DNA of 64,000 bases, taken from NCBI GenBank assembly GCA_000149265.1, contig CH001008.1, positions 1 to 64,000 on the forward strand, in the 5' to 3' direction. Position numbers and translations under genes: made by a program. Positions 50,701-59,974 of the stretch are shown in pieces; the stretch's first letter is position 1, and each line of letters begins with the position of its first letter. Under the pieces are notes generated by a model. That model did no database searches and had not been told where the DNA came from. It saw nothing but the letters and a program-made list of their open reading frames with translations. Origin of the DNA: Ciona savignyi (lineage: Eukaryota; Chordata; Ascidiacea; Phlebobranchia; Cionidae).

Positions 50701-53700
50701 ACACTGATGTGGCTGTTGGGGAGGTTTGGGCAACTTGTACTGAATTGTGTGAATGTTAAACTATGTAGATACTTAGCTAGCATTGCTATATAGTTGTGTA
50801 GATAGATATTAAACTATGTAGATGATTAGAAGTGTTTTGTAATGTTTTATTACCCATTTCAGTGAAACTTCATTATGGTAGCTTTAGCTTGCAACTTAAC
50901 TATCCTTGTGGGTATGTAGGTGCTTTCCCTCCATCCAAAAAGTCCATAACAACCCACCTAAGGTGACCCAACGTTCTAGCTGTACGCTATTACCCTTAAA
51001 ATGTGGTTTTGTTATGATTGTCGCTGATTTTAGTGAAAACTTATTTATTACCTGTCCTACCTTGCAACTTTATCTGCTACCAAATTGGTATATAGGAGTT
51101 TCCCTTCCATTCAAAAAATCTACCCAGCTAATGAACTATACATTTTTACCCTTGAAATGTGGTTCAAATCCACACATCCCCCATCCTACATTCAGTCATT
51201 CATTCATTAGTATGGGCGGGTCCACGGTAGCCACTGGGACCAGAAATTTAGGCCACAAAAGGCCCATTACTCCAGCGCCCCGAGCTATCATGGATCCGAA
51301 ATATAGCGGTCCATTTGGCCCGTATCCCATACTACATCAGTGGTGAAGTGAAACGATTTTAGGTCGAAACCCGTCCAGCTGAGCCTCAAACCTCGAGCGG
51401 AAATATTCAAACAAGCCTTCAACATTCACCAAGACATGACAAGTCACCCAAGAAATCACCGGAACCCATGAATGATAGTGGAGATAGTACAAGACGTAGA
51501 CGCACACTTCCACATAAGTTGGAAAACGGGGAAGCACCCCCAGAGGTTTGTGACCCCATGCTTACCACTGCATGCTGAGCACCTCCACCCAGCATGTCTA
51601 TTAACACACGTTTTGTCCTTTATTTTGCGCCCACTATTAAAGTCAAATCAACCAAGTTTAAAAGTTGAATCCCGAGATTTGTCCTTTATTTCACCTCACG
51701 CCTGCATATATGTAACATGTATAAGTACTTAAATGTTGATTCAATTTGGATGGTGAAAAACTAAAAAAGGGGGAAGGAGGCAAACTGCACACTAAAATAA
51801 CGGAAACTAATTTCAACCCTGCCTTAAACACTAATTTAAACCCAATGTTTAAAACTGACTCTAATATCATAATATTCATTTTATTGAGCAGTTTTCCTCC
51901 TTTTCTCCTTTCCGCTTTCCCTTTTTTTAGTTTTCCCCATTTTATGTGGTGCATAGATGGTTAAATAACTAAGTTATTTAGTGATATTTAACAATAGTTT
52001 AATAATCGACGCTTAACAAGCAGGCCATACTACATTATTGTTATTTGATATATTTACAGATATGCTTACTTATTATTGTTTATGTGCTGCATAAGGTGTT
52101 TTAAATGCTCAGCTAACTTAAATAAAACACTTTAATATTCTATTTTGAAGAAATACAGCCTTATTATATATTGGAAATATTATGGTCTATATTAACATTT
52201 CAATTGTAAATCATACAATTTCCTACATGTATAAGTCTCTTGTTTATTAGATTCTTAAAATATTCTTTAGTTTTCTAAAAAAAATATTGTTTATTTTTCT
52301 GTTAATACTTGTTAATGTGTAATTCTTTTTAATAATGGTCATTGTTTGGTAATAAGAATGAGGTCAAACGGAGGTCAATGTTCGGAGGATTTCACCGCGT
52401 CACAATGGCATTCTCGCGCAAGCATAAAGATGAGAAGATTAAAGTCAAATCAAACAACCAACAAAATGTACAAGTTCCCAAAAAAACAGCACCTGTACCA
52501 AGTAGTAGTGATGCAAGGTCATCAGGAATGAAGGATAAAGAAGGGAATGCCGACGCAAGTCAGTCAGATCAGCCGGAACCACTTGGCTCCAAAGGAGAAA
52601 TGTTGTTTGCCAAAATGGCCGACAATACTTTGAGTGAAAGTGATTTAGATGCGGATATTAAACCTGGTGGTCCTATGTCTGCTGAGGGAGATTCAGTGTC
52701 TGCTGGTGGGAATCCAGTGTCTGCTGACAGAAATTCAGTGGCTGCTGGTGGGAACCCTGTGTCTGCTGGTGTGAATGCATTGTCTGCTGGTATATCTATG
52801 GCGTCTGCTGGTGAACATGAGCTCAGTGATGGTGGAATCGATCATGACAGTGATCATGATAAAGTTCATGGTGAAATTAGTGATTATCATCAAAGTGATC
52901 ATGATGAAAATGATCACGATATCGCTCATGATGTTATTAGTGATGTACACAATCATGCCCATGATGATCAAAATTTTCACGGCCATGATAGTTCTTATGA
53001 TGAAAATGAAGGTCAAATTTGTGATAGTGCCCGTGATAATCAAAATTTTCATGACCATGATAATCCTGATGATGAAAATGCTGCGTATTTTGATAATGTA
53101 TCTGGGTCTGAAGGTAATGACTCCGGTCATGATGATATAATTCATGAAGATGTTCATGATGATCAAACACGTGATCCTGAACTCGATGAAAATCTTGCTC
53201 ATATGAGCAGAAGCATTCATGACAAAGAACACAGTCACGATGAACTAATTCACGGTGAAAACGATCCTAATAGTCCAGAAATTAGCTCCCGTGAAAATGA
53301 TAGTAAATTTGAAGACAGCCAACATGATAGAAGGGTGGAAACAGGGGTCCAACAAACCCTGGATCACCCGACACCCACCACAAATTATCACCCACCCTCG
53401 TTGCTCCGTGATGTCATAGATGACTGTGATGTCATAGATGATGATGAAATCACAATGGATCAACAAGCCAGCATGGCGTTAAGAGCATCGGGTATACTTG
53501 GTGACATGAATACTGCGACGCACAATCTTGAACGAAACACCGTCTCAAATAACGAAGAAATAAACATTGGGGGTGAAGAAATGGATGAAACGGGGGTCAA
53601 TGTGGGTAAAGATGGGGGAAGCGATAGTGTGAGCATCAGCGATCCGGATTCTACCTCCTCAGGGTCTATTGTTTACCTCACAGATGAAGACCCATCTGAC

Positions 53701-56700
53701 GCTGAAGGTAAATGTACCGGATGCATCTATAAATTTCAACATGACACACACAAAGCTACAAATAAACCACACTTCATTCAGTTGTGCTAGGACAGTAAAC
53801 CTGACTGTAACCACAGGGTGCATAGATGAGGGCTTGTATAGCGCAGCTAGATGTGTTGCGTTGGTATAACATGCTTAATTGGCCATTAATGTTGGATTTA
53901 AATCAAAATATCAATCACAGCAATTAAAATTACAAGTTCCATGAGTGTAGTTGTCATTCTATAAGTTTCAGCCTATGTTATCACATGTATTGTTCGTAAT
54001 CCTATAACTTTCGATAACTTGGTCCTGTGCTTGGCTTTACAGCTACAGCACAGCGTAGGCGCCACCCATGATCACAAATTGCACCTATTGACTTGAAATA
54101 CACACACTTGTCACTAATGCTGTGAGCTACAGTCTGCACAATATAACTAGGACATGATGGATCAACCAAAACTGACAACCAAACATGAAACACAACAACA
54201 AACAATATTGTATTGCAGAATGTCCAGATAAAAAACAAGCCAATATTACAGAATAAACATGTATTTTGTACTTATTCAATGATATGATGTAGTTTAGCCT
54301 TAACATAACACCTGCAAAATGCAGGTTTTTATAAATATTGACTTAACAATTTTAATTAGAAACTTTATTATTATTGGAAACATTACACCGCTAACAACAT
54401 ATTCGAATCCAATGTTATACTAATGTAAATGATGTATGTTTTGCAACACCCCCCCCCCCCCCACCTACTCCACTTGCAAGACTACTATATCATACCATTC
54501 ATGTGGGGTAATAATGTGTTCTAGAGCCACCTATGAAAGTAAAATTGCACCTCGACGAAACATCCCAGAAAAAAACCACACCCAGTGTTTTACAGAAGGT
54601 AGTTTGGAAACAAGAAATAGAAATCAAATACATTTTCAGCAGTTTTCTCTCAATTTGGAAAACTCTCAATTTGTTTCATGATTATTTTTAATTCTTAATT
54701 CTTGTCATTTTTTTACAAAATCCGAATAAACAATAAACAGGGAATTTAACTTTTTTTCTTGAAAAGGTTGAAAAAAACTTCTTTCACATCAATATTTGAA
54801 TCATCGTTTAAAAACTCTTTGCTTTATTGCATTTCATTATGGTCAATTATAATTTAAACAATTTTTTTATCTTTTATAGCTTTACACAGTAAGTCAAAGC
54901 GAATGGTTGAGACAATTTAAGACAAGGAATCAATGGAACAAGCAAAATTGTCAAAACAAAAAACATAGCGAGCCTTATAATTTTCATACGGCAATAAAGT
55001 TTTCAGCATTTGCTGTAGTTCCTTTATATTCTTAATAGTGTTAAGACTGTTAACCTTTTGTGTAAAAAAATAGTGTTATCAAACTTTTTGCTTATTTGTA
55101 TCCATATGTTAATATATCTTTACTGAACCATTATAAATATCATCAACTCAACCTTACTGCTGGCAGCAGGGGTTTTCCCTTATTTTCCACACTGCCTGTC
55201 ATCTGCGCAATTGAATCTTTAATTCCTACTTTTAATATATTTTTAGTAATTTATAATGATATTTCAAAGTAATTTATAATAATCTATTTTTAATAATATT
55301 TTAAAGTAATTTTTAATAATATTTTAAAGTAATTTTTAATAATATTTTAAAGTTATTTATAATAATATATTTAAATTTAAAACTTCTCCAGTTGTTTAAA
55401 GTGTTACATGAATTGTGTAGGGTTGTAGCTTTTCGGTGGCAACCCTTGCCTACATTCTCGTGCATGCTCATACTTAGTTGAACCACTAATTGTAGTTTTT
55501 ACTGATTCGCATGTGTTTGTTGTGTTGCTTTGATGTATTTCTGTGTGAGTCTGCATTTAGCGGTTGTCCAAATTGAAAGTCATGTCTGATCATCCACACT
55601 GTCTCCAGCAACTCGACTGTGCACATGAGGTGCATTACTGTGCACCTGAGCAAGCCACTTTACATTGCTCCAACCCAGTGGTATCTAATGAGTCGTCCAA
55701 ATTGAAAGTCATGTCTGATTATCCACACATTGTAATAACTCCAGCAACTCGACTGTGGACATGAGGTGTATTACTGTGCTCGACTGTTTAGATACAACCG
55801 CCTTCTGATCCACCATATTATGATATCACAAATACATTTCAGACAGAGTATAGTGAAGTGAACAAACCGATCGGGGATTCCCCCATTTATGAAGTTCCTC
55901 CTGAGCCAGCTGCAGTTGAAGAAACAAAAGGTTCGTTCGCCCTTCTTACTATCTTCTGCTGTGGCTATCTACATGAGCCACCTGATCTACACAATGTAAT
56001 AGGTCCAGCAACTTGACAGTGGGCATGAGGTGTCTTACGATACTCGTGAATAAAGCCTGGCTTCCCACCCACGAAGATATAAATGAACCAACCATCCACA
56101 CACTGTAATAGCTCCAGCAACTCGACTGTGGGCATGAGGTGTCTTACGATACCCGTGGATAAAGCCTGGCTTCCCATCCACGAGGATATAAAGGAACCAA
56201 CCATCCACACACTGTAATAGCTCCAGCAACTCGACTGTGAGCATGAGGTGTCTTACGATACCCTTGGATAAAGCCTGGCTTCCCACCCACGAAGATATAA
56301 ATGAACCAACCATCCACACACTGTAATAGCTCCAGCAACTCGACGTTGGGCATGAGGTGTCTTATGATACCCGTGGATAAAGCCTGGCTTCCCACCCACG
56401 AGGATATAAATGAACCAACCATCCACACACTGTAATAGCTCCAGCAACTCGACTGTGCGCATGAGGTTACTTCTGATACCCGTGGATAAATCCTGGCTTC
56501 CCACCCACGAGGATATAAATGAACCAACCATCAACACACTGTAATAGCCACACCAACCCCACACCACCACCCACCACAACTATCTAGTTCCAACCCACAC
56601 ATTCAACCCCAGGTCCCACAGAGACACCAGCAACGCAACACTACGAACCAGATGAGCCACCCGGCAAAGTTCTACCTCCTCACTTCCTATACAAAGTCTG

Positions 56701-57931
56701 GTGAAACTAACTACATTGTTTCTGGGTTGATTTTCTGTTGGTTTTTACCCATGGTACTTGGTTAAACAATAATCATCATAAAATGACAACGGCTAACCGC
56801 TGTTTGGATCCCACAACCTTGTGGCTGATGATCCAATACCAGTTTGCCAACTAACCTCACATTTACTTGCTCAAAGACCTATATTAATCAACCCACCTGT
56901 TTCCCTACCCCATTCCACACCCAAAGCATCACCACCTCAACATGAGCCCCCAACCCCCCTTTTACCCCCAAAACATAACCCCCTAACCCCCCTTTCAACC
57001 CAGGCGCTAGCATCGTATCCCTACAATGGATCGGATTCTGATGAACTCACATTCAGCAAGGGAGACGTTATTTATGTTGTTGACTTCCCTGATCCTGACG
57101 AACAGGTTGGTTGATCAGTTAACCGGGTTTATTGTGATCCCTATAGATGAGTGGTTTGTCCCCCATTCTGCTTCCTGACCGCTTTCTTTGTTGGTTCGGG
57201 GTGCCCAGATGTTTGGTTAGTCGCGTGCTAGCGGCTAGTTTTGATCCCACAACCTAACTGATAGGTTGGGTGATGAGTTAACTGGGTTATGTTGTGATCC
57301 TTCTACCACCAAAGAAGTGGTTTTGATCCCCATCTTGACCTCTTTTTTTCGTAATCTGGGTGTGTGTAAACTGGGCAAACTAAGTTGGTAACACTGACAA
57401 GTAATCAATAGACCCAAATATAACTGTTAATTTTAGAGCATATTGCATGTTTCGTATTGAAGATATTGTATGTTTTGCATATTGTATGTTAGTTGGTTTA
57501 AGTTTAAAATGGAACAATGAATAAAGACCCGGATCTTTGGTTAGTTGCATTCTAGTTTTGATCCCACAACTATACTGATGGCCGCATCAAGGTTAAAGGT
57601 TCCAAACTGGTCGCTAGCTAGCCGGTTGTCTCTTTGGGCAATGGACATTGCCTGAACCCAGCGGATTAATGGGTTCTACTAAATTGAAGCAACGTGTGAA
57701 TCATACACAACACACTGCAGTAGCTCTGGTAACCCGACGGTGGCCGCGAGGTGATATGACGATTGCCCGTGTGCTAACCCCCTTGGTTTACCCATTCACG
57801 GGGATAAACATGAATACCCACACCCACAGGACGACGGGTGGCAAATGGGGATTCTTCAGTCATCGTGGGACGAAGTGGGAACGACTGCGAGCATGGGGGT
57901 TTTCCCCGAGAACTTCACCAAAAAAATTTAA
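41753..57931 (+). CDS. AMPH/BIN1-like: Amphiphysin/BIN1-type BAR-SH3 protein, 17 exons
   Basis: N-BAR proteins bend membranes and recruit dynamin through their SH3 domain. Exons: 41753-41833, 42564-42644, 44964-45018, 46396-46490, 47322-47402, 47870-47992, 48261-48422, 48825-48913, 49543-49653, 49841-49996, 50630-50723, 51363-51545, 52357-53707, 55847-55930, 56613-56695, 57004-57105, 57830-57931; about 1010 aa, all phases joining. BAR hallmarks are GDETKDE, FQRDMKVYLASIS and KRGRKLVDYDAARR. The SH3 runs from LPPHFLYK through YNGSDSDELTFSKGDVIYVV and DDGWQMG to GVFPENF. The linker has an Arg/Ser/His-rich part (exons 9-10) and a 450-codon exon 13 with SAGG-type repeats, then a His/Asp-rich tract. 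The exon 13 acceptor (AATAAG|AAT) and exon 15 donor (AAA|GTCTGG) are weak. The protein is longer than vertebrate homologues (roughly 590-700 aa) because of exon 13. Confidence 0.93.
42232..42310 (+). repeat. Dispersed unit related to the 109-bp repeat (amphiphysin intron 1)
   Basis: GTCATGTCTGATTATCCACA followed by GGCATGAGGTGTATTACTGT and GCACCTGAGCAAGCC, the same variant seen at 55564 and 31738. Confidence 0.7.
43090..43310 (-). repeat. Old SINE copy (amphiphysin intron 2)
   Basis: Diverged minus-strand copy: TTTTATCCCCACAGATGG, AGATAACCTTGCGTCCACC, CACTGGATCCAGGTGATGTC and AGCTGGTTTCAATCC in order. Confidence 0.65.
45595..45868 (-). repeat. SINE (amphiphysin intron 3)
   Basis: Near full-length minus-strand copy from GGATAGGATATGCTTGTTTA to CGGTTGAAAGGCGTC and the tRNA-like head. 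Confidence 0.88.
46505..46715. repeat. Two-copy direct repeat after amphiphysin exon 4
   Basis: GGTTAACCGCTGCATGGTAA + CAGCTATTAATAAACATTCA (46540) recurs as GGTAATCGCAGCATGGCAAC and so on (about 46650), including GGTGA(A/G)GCTAA. AGCGGGTAATCGC occurs twice in between. Nothing else is recognised here. Confidence 0.75.
48458..48610 (-). repeat. Truncated SINE (amphiphysin intron 7)
   Basis: Only the 3' half is present on the minus strand, from GGATAGGATATTCATGTTTT to GTTACCGGAGCTATTGCAGT. It starts 36 bases after the exon 7 donor. Confidence 0.82.
51751..51940 (+). mobile_element. Short MITE (amphiphysin intron 12), same family as 33501
   Basis: Inverted ends GGTGAAAAACTAAAAAAGGG and the complement of GGGGAAAACTAAAAAAAGGG. 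Inner blocks are CAAACTGCACACTAAAATAA and CCAATGTTTAAAACTGACTC. The core matches the 33501 element in inverted orientation, confirming a family. Confidence 0.82.
54002..54171 (-). other. Possible antisense exon, cysteine-bearing tail
   Basis: A minus-strand frame ends in TAG at 54002-54004. It is preceded by a pyrimidine-rich stretch and an acceptor-like GGTTGTCAG|TTTTGG at 54171. The translation has four cysteines in the pattern CPSYIV..KCVYF..ICDHG..LRC. There is no ATG in the open frame, so if real it is a terminal exon whose upstream exons I could not find. It lies inside amphiphysin intron 13. The family is not recognised and chance is quite possible. Confidence 0.25.
55250..55375. repeat. 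AT-rich short tandem repeat
   Basis: About five copies of a 22-23 base unit ATTTTAAAGTAATTTTTAATA in amphiphysin intron 13. Confidence 0.8.
55564..55790 (+). repeat. Two units of the longer variant of the 109-bp repeat
   Basis: TCCAAATTGAAAGTCATGTC, then CTCCAGCAACTCGACTGTG, then GAGGTG(C/T)ATTACTGTGC, present twice about 123 bases apart. This variant shares the CAACTCGACTGTG..CATGAGGTG core with the 109-bp unit. It ends about 55 bases before exon 14. Confidence 0.8.
55975..56555 (+). repeat. 109-bp minisatellite array (amphiphysin intron 14)
   Basis: About five and a half head-to-tail copies of the same 109-base unit as at 29515, some 26 kb away in another gene. It begins 45 bases after the exon 14 donor and ends about 55 bases before the exon 15 acceptor, so it is almost the whole intron. 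Confidence 0.93.
57105..57590 (+). repeat. Duplicated start of amphiphysin intron 16
   Basis: The donor region GGTTGGTTGATCAGTTAACC + GGGTTTATTGTGATCC (57105) recurs at 57263 as GGTTGGGTGATGAGTTAACT + GGGTTATGTTGTGATCC. Shared pieces (TTGGTTAGT.GC..TCTAG, TTTTGATCCCACAAC) appear again at about 57537. Confidence 0.75.
57593..57815 (+). repeat. SINE ending 14 bases before the last amphiphysin exon
   Basis: Plus-strand copy from GGTTAAAGGTTCCAAACTGG through GGGTTCTACTAAATTGAAGC to CACGGGGATAAACATGAATA. The acceptor CAG at 57827-57829 follows immediately, so the branch point and most of the pyrimidine tract used for exon 17 lie in or beside the SINE. Confidence 0.9.
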
Positions 57932-58095
57932 ACTTCACTCTTGAGTTTACCCCAAACTTTAATCGCGAATTCACCCAAATTTTAACAAAAATTTACCCTA
58001 AACGTCACCCTGAACTTTACCCCAAACTTAGCAAAAACTTTACCTTGTACTTTTACCCAAATGTCAGCCTACAATTCACCCAAAGTTCACATAGA
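57932..58095 (+). repeat. Degenerate AACTTTACCC repeats after the amphiphysin stop
   Basis: About ten loose copies of a 12-15 base motif (ACCCAAACTTTA and variants such as AATTCACCCAAA), starting within a few bases of the stop codon and presumably in the 3' UTR. Confidence 0.65.
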
Positions 58096-58454
58096 ACTTA
58101 TTACCCTTAACTTTATTTGGAACGCACTTGGTCTAAAACTAGAACTATTGCGGAAATACTTTCAAGTTGTTTCAGAAAAAAATGAAATGCATAAAAAAAA
58201 CTTTTTTTAAATTTCAACCGACAATTAGTGTAAAAAATCGCCTAAAACTACTGTTCCTTTATAAGTTAACTTAACAATTCTAACTCCCCATGTACTTTGC
58301 ATCAAAGATCCGTGCCATCAATTAACGTATGCAAATTATTTTTAATCTTATTTTACGACGATCGTGTTTTTATATTTTATCTACAGTATTTTTGATCGTT
58401 TTATCGGATTGTCAGTAGCAAACCCCGTTATTTTGTGCCACGTTTTAGCATCAA

Positions 58455-58526
58455 ATGATCAGAAGGTCTGGTGCTCTTACTAGATCTGGTGCCGCGTGCC
58501 GTTCCCATCCAGCGGTGCTTAATGAT
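58455..58526 (+). other. Candidate first coding exon, basic N-terminus
   Basis: An ATG-started 24-codon frame rich in Arg, Ser and Ala without acidic residues until the end (MIRRSGALTRSGAACRSHPA) ends at a good donor (GAT|GTAAGA). It resembles a mitochondrial targeting exon. An acceptor at 58960 would join in phase 0 to a short frame ending in TGA at 58996, giving only a 35-residue peptide. No domain is recognised. It could be the first exon of an unidentified gene or chance. Confidence 0.3.
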
Positions 58527-59004
58527 GTAAGAATAGTCCATGTTTAGTTTACACATGCGAGAGTACCTTTAGTAACACTTTGCCATATTCTGTCGATAAT
58601 TTGGATATATTTGTTTTGTCGACACTCGACTGTGGGCACGTGTTATCCGACGATAACCGTTGATAAATCCTTCGATACGAATTCCCACCCACCAGGATAT
58701 AGATGTTAAAACCCACAAAACGACCAGGACGAGTTACTAAACCAAACCATTTTTTATGTCTAGTTCTAACGTATGGTGCTTAACTTATTTTCATATAAAT
58801 GCAACTAAATTTAACCGTGTTCAACTGATTTATGTTAATTAGTGTGACAATCGTACACTCAATAGCCGTGTTATTAATACTGTTTATGATTTACTAACAT
58901 TTAATACAAAATGCTTCGACTTTGTTAAAGCATGCAAGGAAATTGTCTTGTTTATTTCAGCTTAAAGGGCTGAACTTATCTTTATTACTTTGTTGAAAAT
59001 TAGA

Positions 59005-59085
59005 GTTGTTATTATACGAGCTAACTGATTAGCTTGGTGGGTTGGTGCGTCGCTTTTCAACCAAAAGGTTGCAGGTTCAAAACTG
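59005..59085 (+). repeat. tRNA-like head attached to an unrelated body
   Basis: TTAGCTTGGTGGGTTGGTGC (A-box-like) and GGTTGCAGGTTCAAAAC (B-box-like) as in the SINE, but the following sequence (CCTTGCACATTCGGGTTAAA, GGACTTGGTATATGGACTT) is not the usual body. A related piece, GGACTTGGTACATGGAC, lies near 1302. Possibly a second SINE family. Confidence 0.55.
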
Positions 59086-59222
59086 CCTTGCACATTCGGG
59101 TTAAAGCAATTCTTTACTTGACAGCTCAGGACTTGGTATATGGACTTGTATACAACTCTGGACAACAAATATAAATAAACAAACATTGAACTGAATATTA
59201 GGTTGGTATTGGGGTGATATCA

Positions 59223-59470
59223 AGGATAGGGTATTAATTTTTATCTCGGTGATTGGGATATGCAAGGAGCGTTATCACACGGTCAATTGTAAGATTACCC
59301 AAGGGATCGTTATCACACCATAAACCAACACATCAAAATACGGCCACCATGCAGTTACGGAGCTATTGCAGTGTGTTGTATATGAATAAGATGTCCAGTT
59401 TAGTAAAACCCATTAATTCACTGCATTCAGGCAATGTCTGCTAAGTGCCTTGCCCAATGACATAACCGAC
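59223..59470 (-). repeat. SINE upstream of the secreted-protein gene
   Basis: Diverged minus-strand copy with a duplicated ACCCAAGG/GGAGCGTTATCACAC block (59268-59315). It ends near CCTTGCCCAATGACATAACC. Confidence 0.75.
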
Positions 59471-59974
59471 TCTTGCAAACGTTCAAAGATTTTCACTGAA
59501 TGTCGCCATCGCGTTTGCGACTACGTCATTCAACTTCCGCTTAGTTTTGGGGAACGTTGTGCACGTAGGTATTAATCGTTGTAAAAATAAAAAACGAAAT
59601 TTTTCGTCACGTGACATTGCCTGGAGAAAATTTCGTATAACGTCATAAGATGAGTTGCAAGAGTAACAACGTTAAGCGCGTCTTCGTCTTAAACTTTCGG
59701 GTTAATCTATCGGTACCTTGGATACGTATTTGGTTGAAATGTCAGAGAGGTTGTTATTCAAACTAATAGTTGAGTCAAGTCAAGCTTTATTTTAACTTCA
59801 CTAAGGATTCTGTAGTTTATTGTACTTTTTGTTTGAAACACGAGACGGGAACTTGTAAAATAATTTGGAAAACGAGGAAAAATAGGAAAAACGACAGTCG
59901 TTAAAACACAGAAGAAAGATTGTAAGCAACGCTCATTGATTTTCAGAAGTGCTTTAATACTTTGATTAATAATC

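Noticed and set aside
52735..53238. Antisense frame rich in Ile, Met and Thr opposite amphiphysin exon 13
   Set aside because: A by-product of the GAT/CAT-rich codons for Asp and His on the sense strand. The sense strand has the joined BAR-SH3 gene.
55965..56579. Similar repetitive minus-strand frames
   Set aside because: Same minisatellite in amphiphysin intron 14, not coding.
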